A stretch of 64,000 nucleotides of DNA from an uncultured Myxococcales bacterium (GCA_903895725.1 CAITUV010000065.1:62001-126000), one strand, 5' to 3'. Shown: positions 8,595 to 17,396, counted from the first letter of the stretch. Notes: generated from the letters alone by a model not told the origin. Program-made: numbers and translations.

Positions 8595-9712
8595 ACGTCG
8601 GCGCTCGACTGCTGCGACAGAGGCTGACAGCGGTCTCCAACGCCATGCGGGCCGCAGCCCACGGCGTCGGCGGGACGGTCCCCCGGGCACCGTTGATGGT
8701 GTACCTGGAGGTCACCCGAGGCTGCAACCTGCGCTGCCGCCACTGCGACATCTGGATGACGGCCGGCAAGCAGGGGGCAAATGGCAGGCCCGAGATGCCG
8801 GCGGACCGGATCGTGGAGATCTTTGCCGGACTGGTTCGCCACGGCCTGCTGGCCATCGACCTGTTCGGAGGGGAGCCGCTCCTTCGTCCCGAGCTCCCCG
8901 ACATGGTTCGGGGGTTGCGGGATGCCGGGCTGCACGTGACGGTGACGACCAACGGGACGCTGCTCTCGGACCGGGTCTGCCGGGCTCTGGCCGAGGCCGG
9001 CCTGAGTCAGCTCCTGGTGTCGTTCGATGCCCCGACCGCGGCCGGGCACGATCGACTGCGCGGGAAGATGGGGACGTTCGACGCCGCGGCATCCGGGCTC
9101 AGCAGGTTCGGCGAGCTGGCGGGAGGCCGGACGAGAGCCGGGGTAAACACGCTGGTCTGTCGGGACAACATCGATGTCCTCCCGGACATGGTCGGGCTTT
9201 GCCTGAAGCTTCGGGCCCGGCAGCTCCGGCTGCTCCCCTATCACCAGTGCTATCCCTTTGACAGCTACCGCCGCGACGATGCCCTCATGCCCCTGCCCGA
9301 GGATCTTCCCCGACTGGAGCGAGCCTTGCGGGAGCTTCGGGAAAAGGCGGGGGAGAGCGGGATTTCGACCAATTGCGGGCCGTACCTGGACGGCATCGCC
9401 GGGTGGTTCGGCGGGAGTCGGCAAAAGGTTCGCTGCATGGCCGGGGTTGCCGTATGTGACGTCAACGCGTTCGGAGACCTCTACCCCTGCTTCACCTTGT
9501 CCAAGCCGGTCGGAAACGTGTTGGAGAGGCCGTTTCTCGAGCTGTGGACCTCGCCGGAGATGTCGCTACACCGGGACATGGTGGAGTCGTGCAACCGCTG
9601 CTGGCAATCCTGCTACATCGAGCCGGGGCTGCGGCTGTCGGCCTCCGCCCTGCTTGCTGACCGCAAGGCCGTGCTTCGGGATCTTCGCGAGTATTTCCTT
9701 CCTCACCGTTGA
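8591..9712 (+). CDS. Radical SAM/SPASM protein, coupled partner
   Basis: A 373-residue radical SAM enzyme with CNLRCRHC (C45, C49, C52), the LFGGEPLLRPEL glycine motif and TTNGTLLS. The C-terminus has a fuller SPASM pattern than its neighbour: CMAGVAVCDVNAFGDLYPC followed by the Cys cluster SCNRCWQSCY. The ATG at 8591 lies inside the stop of the preceding gene, so the two are translationally coupled and probably act on one pathway. Only modest similarity to the upstream radical SAM protein is visible, so they are not a recent duplication. Convergent with the L,D-transpeptidase gene. Substrate unknown. Confidence 0.87.
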   Translation: MNVGARLLRQRLTAVSNAMRAAAHGVGGTVPRAPLMVYLEVTRGCNLRCRHCDIWMTAGKQGANGRPEMPADRIVEIFAGLVRHGLLAIDLFGGEPLLRPELPDMVRGLRDAGLHVTVTTNGTLLSDRVCRALAEAGLSQLLVSFDAPTAAGHDRLRGKMGTFDAAASGLSRFGELAGGRTRAGVNTLVCRDNIDVLPDMVGLCLKLRARQLRLLPYHQCYPFDSYRRDDALMPLPEDLPRLERALRELREKAGESGISTNCGPYLDGIAGWFGGSRQKVRCMAGVAVCDVNAFGDLYPCFTLSKPVGNVLERPFLELWTSPEMSLHRDMVESCNRCWQSCYIEPGLRLSASALLADRKAVLRDLREYFLPHR

Positions 9713-9729
9713 GGTAGTTGGTCGGGCTC

Positions 9730-9752
9730 GGCTGCCCCCAGGTGGGGCGGCC
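9730..9752. terminator. Bidirectional hairpin between convergent genes
   Basis: GGCTGCCCC (9730-9738), loop CAGGT, GGGGCGGCC (9744-9752) form a nine-pair stem with one G-U pair in the 57-bp gap between the radical SAM gene and the L,D-transpeptidase gene. No poly-T run is present. Confidence 0.4.
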
Positions 9753-9769
9753 AAGCCTCCGCCCGCCGG

Positions 9770-11650
9770 TCACTCCGGCAGAGTCTCCAACTCATACCAG
9801 TCGGGGTAGAAGGAGAGCTGGCCATCGCCATCCGAAGCCGCTGTCGAGTAGATGATGTGGATGGGCAGGGGCGTGGTCAGGGCGACTTCCCGGGTTTCTC
9901 CCCGCTTGAGGGTCCGGGCAAGCTGGTCGTAGTTCCATCCTTTGTCGCGGGCCAGGATCCGCTCCGCAAGGCGTGCGGCCTTGTCGACCCTGACGCACCC
10001 GTGGGAATGGAGCCGATGGACCTTCCGATACAACCTCTTTTCCGGGCTGTCGTGCAGGTAGAACCCGTGCCGGTTCGGGAAGCGGAACTTGAGGCGGCCC
10101 ATGGCATTGCGCTCCCCGGCTTCCTGGACGTACCGTACGGCCCCGCTCGAGAACTGCTCGAGCCGGATGTTGCGTCGCTCGAGGTAGTCCGGGTCCGCAG
10201 CGAGGGCCGGCTCGATCTCCCGCTCCACGATGGTGGAAGGGATGCGCCACTCGGGGTTGACCACGATGGCCGTGATCGCGGAGTTGAGGGGGAGCGTGCG
10301 GTACAGGAACTCCAGCGAGCCCGACTCGGGATCCTTCTCCCGCTTCGCACTCCCCACGACGGCCTTCAAGCGCAAGACGAGCCTGGAATCCAGGTAGAGC
10401 TCGACATAGGCCTGGGGAACCTGCACCACGACGAAGCTGCTCTCCCAGGGAGGCACGGCCCGCCTCCAGGCGGCAAGGGCGGCTCGGATGCGCTGCCACC
10501 GTTCCCCGGGGCCTGCCGCAAGTGCCTCCACCGTGGTTCGGTCCGGTCGCCCCGTCGGCGTGAGCCCGTGGCGCTGCTGGAAGGCCCTCAGGGCCTGACG
10601 CAAACCCTGGTCGAATCGGGTCGACTCCGGGAGGCCGGCCTCGATTCCCTCTGCGGCAAGCCGGGCACGCAACCAGGTCACGCCCGGGCCGACGCGACCA
10701 GTCCGCAGGCGAGCCGTTCCCGGAGGAGGGGGGGCCGCTGGAGAGGCCGTCCGGTATCGGTCCCCCGCTGCCAGCAGTGCCTGGTAGGCGGGAAACTGCG
10801 GAACCACCCGGTCCAGCGCAGCCGCCGGGGCGTGGGCCAGTCGAGGAAGCTCGACGGACAGCCAGCGGCCGGCCCCGGCATGTCCCGCAAGGAGCTCGAG
10901 CCCCGTCTCCGCCAGCAGGCCCGGCAGTTCCCGAGCGGCAGCACACTGGACATCCAGAAGCTCCGCCCGCGCCCTCGCCGCCTCCTCCAACAGGAGCTTG
11001 AGCGGGTCGGTATCCGGGACCGTCGAATACCATTCCTCCTCGGCCGTAGTCTTCGAGAGCGGTGGCTCCTCCCCCGGGGCCCAGGAGATTGGGGGCATCT
11101 CCTGAAGGCTCTGCAGAGCGGTGCGGTAGCGGTCGGCCGGCCGCTCGCACCAGTCGGCAGACGGACACCATCGCTCCCAGCGGGAGGCCAGCCCTTCCAG
11201 GCCGTTCCTCCGCGTCGACTCCGCCGCGAGGCAAGCCTGGCGCAACAGGAGGCAGTCGCCCGGCACGACGGGCAGCGGAGCTCCTGCAAACCCGGCAAGC
11301 TCCGGTGACATGAACGCCAGGTCCGCACTCCCGGAGTTGGGCTGGGCTTGACCGGAATCTCCGGAGGGGAGGGGAGGCGCAGCGGAGCCGGCAGGGCCGG
11401 CAGGAGCACGCTCTAAAGCACCTCCACAGTCGACCGGGACGCCCAATGCCCGTGCGGCCACGTCCACGACATCAACCGGAAGGATGTGCCGGGCCACCGG
11501 TGCAGGGCCGGCAGGACCGAGTGCGGGGGAGCACGAAGGCGCAACCGTGGCCCAGACCGCGAGCAGAACCGCCGCTGGCAGGGCGTATGAGGCCGACAGC
11601 CTCACAAAGGAGTGGAGAATTCGAAGTGGCAGCCGCTCACTTGCCGGCAT
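9770..11650 (-). CDS. L,D-transpeptidase (YcbB/LdtD type)
   Basis: A 626-residue periplasmic enzyme that forms 3-3 peptidoglycan cross-links or attaches proteins to the wall. A hydrophobic N-terminal segment (SYALPAAVLLAVWATVAPSC) could be a lipoprotein signal with C40. The middle carries a peptidoglycan-binding-1 domain (AFQQRHGLTPTGRPDRTT). The catalytic YkuD domain starts at FVVVQVPQAYVELYLDSRL and ends with the active-site HSHGCVRV, nucleophile C552. Size and the WRIPSTIVEREI segment are like the large YcbB/LdtD subgroup rather than short Ldts. The ATG at 11650 overlaps the upstream gene by 14 bases, so the two form an operon. The ORF stays open further upstream, but there it runs out of frame over the neighbouring gene. 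Confidence 0.92.
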   Translation of the reverse strand: MPASERLPLRILHSFVRLSASYALPAAVLLAVWATVAPSCSPALGPAGPAPVARHILPVDVVDVAARALGVPVDCGGALERAPAGPAGSAAPPLPSGDSGQAQPNSGSADLAFMSPELAGFAGAPLPVVPGDCLLLRQACLAAESTRRNGLEGLASRWERWCPSADWCERPADRYRTALQSLQEMPPISWAPGEEPPLSKTTAEEEWYSTVPDTDPLKLLLEEAARARAELLDVQCAAARELPGLLAETGLELLAGHAGAGRWLSVELPRLAHAPAAALDRVVPQFPAYQALLAAGDRYRTASPAAPPPPGTARLRTGRVGPGVTWLRARLAAEGIEAGLPESTRFDQGLRQALRAFQQRHGLTPTGRPDRTTVEALAAGPGERWQRIRAALAAWRRAVPPWESSFVVVQVPQAYVELYLDSRLVLRLKAVVGSAKREKDPESGSLEFLYRTLPLNSAITAIVVNPEWRIPSTIVEREIEPALAADPDYLERRNIRLEQFSSGAVRYVQEAGERNAMGRLKFRFPNRHGFYLHDSPEKRLYRKVHRLHSHGCVRVDKAARLAERILARDKGWNYDQLARTLKRGETREVALTTPLPIHIIYSTAASDGDGQLSFYPDWYELETLPE

Positions 11651-12401
11651 CGGAAGAGGGAGCAGAAGGGGCGTCAGCCGGGGGCGGAGTCGGCTCGGCA
11701 GGAGGAACCGTCGGTTCAGCTGGAGGTGTCGTCGGTTCGGCCGGAGGAGCCGCGGGCTCAGCCGGTGCGGCAGCATCCTTCTCCTTGCCCTCGCCACTGT
11801 CGTCCTTTTCCGTGGCGTCGCCGTTCTCTTCCTTCTCCTTCCCTTCTTCCTTTCCGGCTGCAGGCTCCTCGCCACCGGGGGCAACGGCCCCCTTGTCATC
11901 GCCCGGCGGGGTCGCTGCCTCTGCCGGAGGAGTGGTCGGCTCAGCCGGCGGAGTCTCCTGCTCCATCTCCTTCTTGATCCGTTCTTCTTCGAGCTTCTTC
12001 TGCTCTTCGAGCCACTTCTCCCGCTCGCCCGGCTTCCAATTGGCAAACTTGATGGTCTTTTCCACCTGCCACTGCCGGGTTTCTTTGTCGAGCTTGACCA
12101 GCTTCCAATCCTTGGGCACCAGCTTGACGATTTCCGGCCTGAGCTCTTCGGTGACCGGAGTCAGGGAGATGGCGTGCTCCTTGCTGCGGTCCATGGCATC
12201 GAGGATGAGGGTGAGCCCATCGTCTTCGAAGAAGGAGTCTTCGTACTCGGCCCCGTCGACACGAACGCTGACGTACTCGGAATTGAGGTGCAGCTTGGCA
12301 ACGCCGACGACGATCTGGGCCGGGTCTGTCTTCTCCTGAGCCCGAGTGACGCAGGGCAGGAGCAAAGCAAGCGTGACGGCAACAAGCGTGAAAGTCCTCA
12401 T
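11637..12401 (-). CDS. Secreted protein with Pro/Ala/Glu-rich C-terminal half
   Basis: A 254-residue protein with a clear signal peptide (MRTFTLVAVTLALLLPCVTRA, cleaved before Q). Residues ~25-110 look globular (IVVGVAKLHLNSEYVSVRVD, a probable beta-rich domain), then a charged helical stretch (EREKWLEEQKKLEEERIKKE), then a long low-complexity tail with repeats of the form AEPTTPPAE. The tail could span peptidoglycan. It is the first gene of the operon with the L,D-transpeptidase, so an envelope role is likely. The start has GGGAGG upstream and the promoter at 12440-12467. No family recognised. Confidence 0.8.
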   Translation of the reverse strand: MRTFTLVAVTLALLLPCVTRAQEKTDPAQIVVGVAKLHLNSEYVSVRVDGAEYEDSFFEDDGLTLILDAMDRSKEHAISLTPVTEELRPEIVKLVPKDWKLVKLDKETRQWQVEKTIKFANWKPGEREKWLEEQKKLEEERIKKEMEQETPPAEPTTPPAEAATPPGDDKGAVAPGGEEPAAGKEEGKEKEENGDATEKDDSGEGKEKDAAAPAEPAAPPAEPTTPPAEPTVPPAEPTPPPADAPSAPSSDAGK

Positions 12402-12439
12402 GAACCGCCTCCCATGCAGGCCTTTGTGGCCACGTCGGT

Positions 12440-12467
12440 ATTCTAGACGGCACGAGGGTGATGTCAA
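12440..12467 (-). promoter_or_regulatory. Promoter for the secreted protein/L,D-transpeptidase operon
   Basis: Minus strand TTGACA (12467-12462), 16 bp, TAGAAT (12445-12440), about 40 bp before the start codon. Confidence 0.7.
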
Positions 12468-12506
12468 CAGGCGCAAGGAGTGGTTCGACCGGTCCAGCGA
12501 TTGCCC

Positions 12507-12534
12507 TTGCACGGGCGGTACGGTGGTATATGAT
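12507..12534 (+). promoter_or_regulatory. Promoter for the small membrane protein/fumarase operon
   Basis: TTGCAC (12507-12512), 16 bp, TATGAT (12529-12534). The in-frame ATG at 12530 lies inside the -10 box, which supports the GTG at 12563 as the true start of the first gene. Confidence 0.65.
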
Positions 12535-12562
12535 CGGTTCCCGTCTGACCGGAGGGAAGGAC

Positions 12563-12835
12563 GTGGCGGGCCTGTGCGGGGGATGGCTGCAGCTGGCAAA
12601 GCTCTACGGCGGGTTCTTCGTCGTGGACGTGCGGCTCCTCCTGTGGCTGGTGCTGCTGTGTCTGCTGGTGTCGGTCGGCGGCGTCCTGCTGTGGCCACGG
12701 CTCAAGGGGCTGCGGCAGATGGCACCGGCCGGGGCAGCGCTGTTCGTCTTCTTCTTCGTGCTGGGGCTGGCCCTGCTTCACTGGGTGGGCGGATACCCGG
12801 TGTTCGTCATTCGTTCGTTTTTCCAGTTGCCATAA
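12563..12835 (+). CDS. Small two-helix membrane protein
   Basis: A 90-residue protein with two hydrophobic segments: VVDVRLLLWLVLLCLLVSVG then, after LLWPRLKGLRQ, AGAALFVFFFVLGLALLHWV. The GTG start follows GGAGGG at good spacing. It ends ten bases before the fumarase alpha start, so it is transcribed with the fumarase genes. No family is recognised and no catalytic motif is seen. Confidence 0.65.
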   Translation: MAGLCGGWLQLAKLYGGFFVVDVRLLLWLVLLCLLVSVGGVLLWPRLKGLRQMAPAGAALFVFFFVLGLALLHWVGGYPVFVIRSFFQLP

Positions 12836-12845
12836 GGAGGGGGGA

Positions 12846-13733
12846 ATGTCTCGAGTGGACTACGATCTGTTTCGGCGGGGGACGGCGGCAACCATCGAGG
12901 CCGCGGCCACGGTGCTTCCCACGGACGTGGCGGATGCGCTGCGGCGGGCTCTGGAGAAGGAAACGGGAGAGGCGGCCCGGTCGGCACTGGCCTACATCGT
13001 GGAGAACATCGAGCTGTCTCAGAAGAGCACCAGCCCGATCTGCCAGGATACCGGCTATCCGACCTTCTGGGTCGAGCTGCCGGCAGCCTGGGACAGATCC
13101 CGGGTGGCCGCAATCATCCGGGAGGAGGTCGCTGCAGCGACCGAGCGGTCCGCGCTCCGGCCAAACGCGGTCGACATCGTCACCGGCAAGAACTCCGGAG
13201 ACAACACCGGGATCCTGGTTCCGGCCGTCTACTTCGACGATGCCCAGGGGGACTCGGTGAAGGTCAAGCTGATCCTCAAGGGAGGCGGCTCCGAGAACGT
13301 GTCCTGCCAGTACAAGCTTCCCATGGGCTCGCTTGGGGCGGGACGAGACCTGGAGGGTGTCCGGAAGGTGGTGCTGCACGGAATCTTCGAGGCGCAGGGG
13401 TTCGGCTGCGGACCGGGGATCATCGGAGTGGCCATCGGCGGAGACCGTGCGCAGGGATACTCGCTGGCCAAGAAGCAGCTCATGCGGTCCCTGTCGGATC
13501 GCTCTCCTGTGCCGGAGCTCGCGGCTCTCGAGGAAACGCTGCTCCGGCAGGGGAACGAGCTGAATGTCGGTGCCATGGGCTTTGGCGGTGCCACGACGGT
13601 TCTGGGTGTCAAAATCGCGGCAGCGCACCGACATCCGGCCAGCTATTTCGTGACCATTGCGTACGGATGCTGGGCTTTACGGCGCAAGGTGATGGTGCTC
13701 TCCTCGGAGGGCTTTGCCGTCTCCGACCACTAG
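12846..13733 (+). CDS. Class I fumarate hydratase, alpha subunit
   Basis: A 295-residue subunit of the oxygen-sensitive [4Fe-4S] fumarase/tartrate dehydratase family, interconverting fumarate and malate in the TCA cycle. Visible signatures are STSPICQDTGYPTFW, NSGDNTGILVP, KGGGSENVSCQYKL, FGCGPGIIGVAIGGDR and GAMGFGGATTVLG, with AYGCWALRRK near the end; the conserved cysteines would hold the cluster. Ribosome-binding site AAGGAGGGGGG. The beta subunit follows 14 bases later, the two-gene arrangement known from archaea and many anaerobes. L-tartrate dehydratase is the alternative but there is no tartrate context. Confidence 0.92.
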   Translation: MSRVDYDLFRRGTAATIEAAATVLPTDVADALRRALEKETGEAARSALAYIVENIELSQKSTSPICQDTGYPTFWVELPAAWDRSRVAAIIREEVAAATERSALRPNAVDIVTGKNSGDNTGILVPAVYFDDAQGDSVKVKLILKGGGSENVSCQYKLPMGSLGAGRDLEGVRKVVLHGIFEAQGFGCGPGIIGVAIGGDRAQGYSLAKKQLMRSLSDRSPVPELAALEETLLRQGNELNVGAMGFGGATTVLGVKIAAAHRHPASYFVTIAYGCWALRRKVMVLSSEGFAVSDH

Positions 13734-13747
13734 CAGGGGGGAGTGTG

Positions 13748-14338
13748 ATGGAATCGATCCGTTTGAACCTGCCGGCCGACCGGCAGTTGGTGAAAAGCCT
13801 CAAAGTGGGTGACGAAGTTCGCCTGTTCGGAAACATCGTGACCGGCCGTGATGCCGCGCACAAGTACCTGGTGGAGCAGCGGCCCGACTCGGTTCGGGAC
13901 ATCCTCAAGGGGACGTTCATCTACCACTGTGGTCCGGTGGTGAAGAAGGTGGGCGGCGGCTGGGGGGTCGTTGCCGCAGGCCCGACTACCAGCATCCGCG
14001 AGGAGCCCTACGAGGCCCAGGTGCTCGAGGAGTACGGGCTGGCCGGGGCCATCGGCAAGGGGGGCATGGGAGAAAAGACCCTCGCCGGGCTGGTCAAGAC
14101 CGGCAGCGTCTACCTGCATGCCGTGGGTGGAGTCGCCACGCTGCTTGCTCAGCGCATGAAGCGGGTTGTGGAGGTGCGCATGCTCGAGGAATTCGGAACC
14201 CCCGAGGCCTTCTGGGTCATCGAGGTCGAGGACTTCCCCGCGCTGGTGACCATGGACAGCCACGGCGACAGCCTTCACCGACAGGTGCTCGAGGCCTCAC
14301 GCAAGAGATTCGACGAGCTGTTGAAGCAGAAGGGGTAG
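13748..14338 (+). CDS. Class I fumarate hydratase, beta subunit
   Basis: A 196-residue partner of the alpha subunit, with LKVGDEVRLFGNIVTGRDAAH, IYHCGPVVKK, AAGPTTSIREEPYEAQVLEE and AIGKGGMGEKTLAGL, the conserved catalytic half of class I fumarases. The start ATG follows GGGGAG. The C-terminal MDSHGDSLHRQVLEASRKR is typical. Last gene of the run that begins at 12563. Confidence 0.92.
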   Translation: MESIRLNLPADRQLVKSLKVGDEVRLFGNIVTGRDAAHKYLVEQRPDSVRDILKGTFIYHCGPVVKKVGGGWGVVAAGPTTSIREEPYEAQVLEEYGLAGAIGKGGMGEKTLAGLVKTGSVYLHAVGGVATLLAQRMKRVVEVRMLEEFGTPEAFWVIEVEDFPALVTMDSHGDSLHRQVLEASRKRFDELLKQKG

Positions 14339-14345
14339 GACCGGT

Positions 14346-15035
14346 CTACCTGGCTGCCGGCTTCTTTCCCGCAGGCTTCTTCCCGGCGGGCTTCTTTCCG
14401 GCCGACTTCTTCTTGGGCGGGAGCTTCAGCTCCGGCTTGGCAACGGCCTTGGCCGCGGGCTTGGGCTCGGGCTTCGGCTCGGGCTTGGGCTCGACCTTGG
14501 GGGCGGGCTTCGGCTCGACCTTGGGGGCGGGCTTGGGCTCGGGCTTCGGCTCCTCCACCACGGGCGCTGCACCGGTAGCCTTGCCGATGAGACCTCGGAA
14601 CTTGGAGTTGAGGCCGGCCAGTGTCTGCTCGACCTTGGCAAGCCCGGCCCTGAGCGCGGCAACCTCGGAGGCATCGGCAAGGCCGAAGCGGTCGAGGATG
14701 TCCTTCTTGACGGCCTGTCCCTGCTTGAACATCTCGATGGCCTTGACCTTCTCGACGAAGTCGTGGACAGCCAGGGTCTGGAGGAGCTCATCGAGCTTCT
14801 TGGCCCCTTCGCCCGGAGAGGTCAGGACTTTCTCCTGGACGGTCTTCACGAACTTCTGGACCTCTTCTTCCAGTCCGTGGAACTGCTTCTGGGCGCTCTG
14901 GACGCGCTCGACGACCTTGGCCGAGAGCTCCCGGGCCTTCTCCTTGACCTGCTGCTCTTCGCCCAGGAACTGCTTGCGGGCCTGCTCGACGGTCTCCCGG
15001 ACCTTCTTCCCGATTTCCTTTGCCTTCGCGTTCAT
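14346..15035 (-). CDS. Phasin-like helical protein with histone H1-like Lys/Pro tail
   Basis: A 229-residue protein in two halves. Residues 1-135 are charged amphipathic helix (KKVRETVEQARKQFLGEEQQ, later ERVQSAQKQFHGLEEEVQKF), like phasins or apolipoprotein-type coat proteins. The C-terminal third is low complexity: repeats of EPKPAPKV and EPKPEPKP, then repeats of SAGKKPAGKK, as in bacterial histone H1-like proteins. Start at 15035 has GGAGGTAGACC upstream. It could coat polyhydroxyalkanoate granules or bind DNA; no polyhydroxyalkanoate synthase is in the window, although a thiolase is at 51295. Promoter at 15089-15116. Confidence 0.65.
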   Translation of the reverse strand: MNAKAKEIGKKVRETVEQARKQFLGEEQQVKEKARELSAKVVERVQSAQKQFHGLEEEVQKFVKTVQEKVLTSPGEGAKKLDELLQTLAVHDFVEKVKAIEMFKQGQAVKKDILDRFGLADASEVAALRAGLAKVEQTLAGLNSKFRGLIGKATGAAPVVEEPKPEPKPAPKVEPKPAPKVEPKPEPKPEPKPAAKAVAKPELKLPPKKKSAGKKPAGKKPAGKKPAAR

Positions 15036-15088
15036 CGGTCTACCTCCATGACAGGCGTGTTTCGGTTCTTTCCAGCCTGCAAGGGGTA

Positions 15089-15116
15089 AGATAACGCGGC
15101 GCGTCAGGGATGTCAA
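15089..15116 (-). promoter_or_regulatory. Promoter for the phasin-like gene
   Basis: Minus strand TTGACA (15116-15111), 16 bp, TTATCT (15094-15089); a 17-bp reading gives TATCTT. Confidence 0.65.
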
Positions 15117-15153
15117 CCAAAATGTTGCACGTGCGTCATTTGACGCACCGCGC

Positions 15154-15438
15154 TCAGCGGGGGCTCTGGGGCTGATCGGGGGGGGGAACGACCCGCACGT
15201 TGGGCTCTGTCGGGGGAGCATCCGGAGCGCCTCCCGGGCCGGTTTGCGCTTCGCCCACAGTCCCGGGGACAGTGGTCACCGTCGCATAGCAGCTTGCGGC
15301 AGAATTGGCCAGCTGTTGTCGAGCAAGAAGCACAATGATCAGGGCGAGGATGAGCAGGCCGAGGGAGAACCAGGAGCCCATCCCTCGAAAGCCGGGGCCT
15401 GCAGACGGTCGGGTCCGGTCGCTGGGGCGAGGGGTCAT
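15154..15438 (-). CDS. Small single-pass membrane protein with Pro-rich tail
   Basis: A 94-residue protein with one hydrophobic helix (WFSLGLLILALIIVLLA) between a basic N-terminus (TPRPSDRTRPS) and a Pro-rich C-terminal tail ending PPPDQPQSPR. Its ATG overlaps the stop of the upstream zinc-ribbon gene by four bases (ATGA), so it is translationally coupled to it. By position it may be a small partner of that protein. No family recognised. Confidence 0.65.
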   Translation of the reverse strand: MTPRPSDRTRPSAGPGFRGMGSWFSLGLLILALIIVLLARQQLANSAASCYATVTTVPGTVGEAQTGPGGAPDAPPTEPNVRVVPPPDQPQSPR

Positions 15439-17396
15439 TCGAACCGGATGGCGATGGGGATTTTGACCTTCTGGTTGACCGTGGCGATGCGCCAACCGTC
15501 GAAGATTTTGCTGAAGCACTGTTCGAGCTCTGCTGGGGCGCCCGGAACGGACACGTGGTCGACCGCTCCCTGCTCGGTGAAGTGGAGAGTGGCCTTGATG
15601 CGGCCGTCGCTGCCGGCATAGCCTCCGCTGGCCGAGTCGACACAGCGCTGGAAGCTCTTGCGCTCAGCACCGACTTTCTTGGCGACGTAGCGGGCCACGA
15701 TGGCCTTGAGGGCAACGCCGTCGCTCTCACGTTCTTTCACGGTAGCCGTCACCTTGCGCTCCTCGATGCGCTTGGTGCCTCCCCTGAGATCCCCCATGGC
15801 CGAGTCCATGCTGTCGGCCACCCGGTTCTTGCCGCCCGGTGCGATGACGATGTTTCCGTCCTTCTTGACGGTCTCGATCTGGCGGGCGAACTCGTCGAGG
15901 GAGAGCTCCTCCGGGTCGTCCTGCGGCTCAATGGCCTTCGGGCCACCATTGCTGCGTGGCTTGTCCCCGTCGTCGGATGAGCCGTTCTTGGACTTCTGGG
16001 CGAGCTTGTCGCGAAGCTGTCCCCGGTCGACGTCGATCTCGTCCTCACCCACGGAGACGTGCCACTCCTTCTCCTGCATGGCCTTGACGAGGGCGGCCGG
16101 ATCTTCGCCGAAGTCCATCTCCTGGACTCGCTTGTCGGGGGTCTTGCCGCGGGCCTTTCCGTTCTGCTTGACTTCCTTCTTCTCGACGGTGGTGAGGAAT
16201 CCGGTCGGTCCGGACCGTTTCTCCTCCGTAATCTGTTTCTCCGGGAAGATGACGGCCAGCGGGTCGCCAAACGTGAAGATGAGCGTGATGGCGAGGGCCG
16301 TTGCGGAGAAGAGCCCCACCAGCGCGGTCACGCTCTTGGCCCTGGAGCGCTTGGACATCCGGACCATGACCGAGAAGTCCTTGAGGCTGGCACGAGCCCC
16401 TTTCTCGACGGCCTGCTCTTCCAACTCCAGGGGGAACATGGCATCGCCGCCGAGCTGGATCTCTTCCGCTCCCTTGAGCGAGGGTTGCTGTACCTGACCC
16501 AGAGCGAAGAACTGGTGATCCATCTCCTCGAGGTGGACTTCCTCGCCGGTCGTCTCGTCGGTCCTGGCCTTGGGCGCCCTGGCGGCTTCAGCAGAGGCTG
16601 CCGGCGATTGCTTCTCGGCGGTGGGGACGAGCTTGGGCGGGACCGGGGGAGGAACTGGCGCAGCCGGAAGGGCTTCCGGCTCGGCCCCCGCCTCCTCGGC
16701 AAAGAGCGGAGCGAGGTCGCTCAGCCGGGTGGCTTCAAGCCACTCATCGAGCCCCTTGCGCCAGACCAGAGTATCTCCCTTGATCTTCCGTTCCTGGATC
16801 AGTCGTTTCAGGGCTGCGTAGGGCATCGGGCCGAGGCGCTTTCCTGCTACGACGGCGAAGTAGCGGTGCCCGGGCTCGGCCGGTGCGGCCTGAACCGCCT
16901 CAGATGCCTTGGCTGCGGCCGCTCTGGCGTGGGCCGCCGTGGCCACGACTTCGGCCGCTGCCGCGGCCACCGGGGAGGGGGCCGGTGCAGCGAAATCGGC
17001 TTCCTGAGCCGGGGCTTCGGCAGGGGACGGACGGGCGACTTCGGTCCGGACGGGTTCGGAGGCGGCCTTCGCCGTCTCGACTTCCTGGGTGCGGATTTGA
17101 GATGGCTCGGCCGTTTCCCCGATGGCCTCGGAGTGACTCTCGGGCTCAGCCGGGCGGGCCGGGGCTTCGAGCGGAGCGGGAGTGGAGAGAGCCTCCTGCG
17201 CACCCGCAACGCGAGCCGTCGACTCCTGGGCTGTCTCTGCCGGAGAGGGGCCCGGTGCCCGGTCATCGGCCGCACTGGCCATCACCCTCATGCGGAACAC
17301 GGAGCCGCAGGACGTGCAGCGGACCTTGATGGTCTTTCCCGCCAGTTTCTCCGACAGCAGAAACTGCTTTCGGCACTTGGGACAGTGGAACTTCAT
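15435..17396 (-). CDS. Zinc-ribbon/GYF-domain protein with central membrane segment (AgmX/PglI-like)
   Basis: A 653-residue protein. It starts with an MJ0042-type zinc ribbon (MKFHCPKC and VRCTSCG: C5, C8, C27, C30), then ~130 residues of Ala/Pro/Glu-rich linker, a GYF-2-like domain (YFAVVAGKRLGPMPYAALKR, VWRKGLDEW), a second linker, one transmembrane segment (TALVGLFSATALAITLIFTF) and a C-terminal domain. The C-terminal region (AKKVGAERKSFQRCVDSASG, then IKATLHFTEQGAVDHVSV) is like the TonB-type domains of Myxococcus AgmX/AgmK-like motility and sporulation proteins. It likely links a cytoplasmic sensor part to the envelope. Start at 17396 gives the family N-terminus with GGGGGGG upstream. 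Confidence 0.8.
   Translation of the reverse strand: MKFHCPKCRKQFLLSEKLAGKTIKVRCTSCGSVFRMRVMASAADDRAPGPSPAETAQESTARVAGAQEALSTPAPLEAPARPAEPESHSEAIGETAEPSQIRTQEVETAKAASEPVRTEVARPSPAEAPAQEADFAAPAPSPVAAAAAEVVATAAHARAAAAKASEAVQAAPAEPGHRYFAVVAGKRLGPMPYAALKRLIQERKIKGDTLVWRKGLDEWLEATRLSDLAPLFAEEAGAEPEALPAAPVPPPVPPKLVPTAEKQSPAASAEAARAPKARTDETTGEEVHLEEMDHQFFALGQVQQPSLKGAEEIQLGGDAMFPLELEEQAVEKGARASLKDFSVMVRMSKRSRAKSVTALVGLFSATALAITLIFTFGDPLAVIFPEKQITEEKRSGPTGFLTTVEKKEVKQNGKARGKTPDKRVQEMDFGEDPAALVKAMQEKEWHVSVGEDEIDVDRGQLRDKLAQKSKNGSSDDGDKPRSNGGPKAIEPQDDPEELSLDEFARQIETVKKDGNIVIAPGGKNRVADSMDSAMGDLRGGTKRIEERKVTATVKERESDGVALKAIVARYVAKKVGAERKSFQRCVDSASGGYAGSDGRIKATLHFTEQGAVDHVSVPGAPAELEQCFSKIFDGWRIATVNQKVKIPIAIRFE

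Noticed and set aside
11651..12046. N-terminal extension of the L,D-transpeptidase
   Set aside because: Arg/Leu/Pro-rich sequence that is the shifted frame of the overlapping secreted protein gene.
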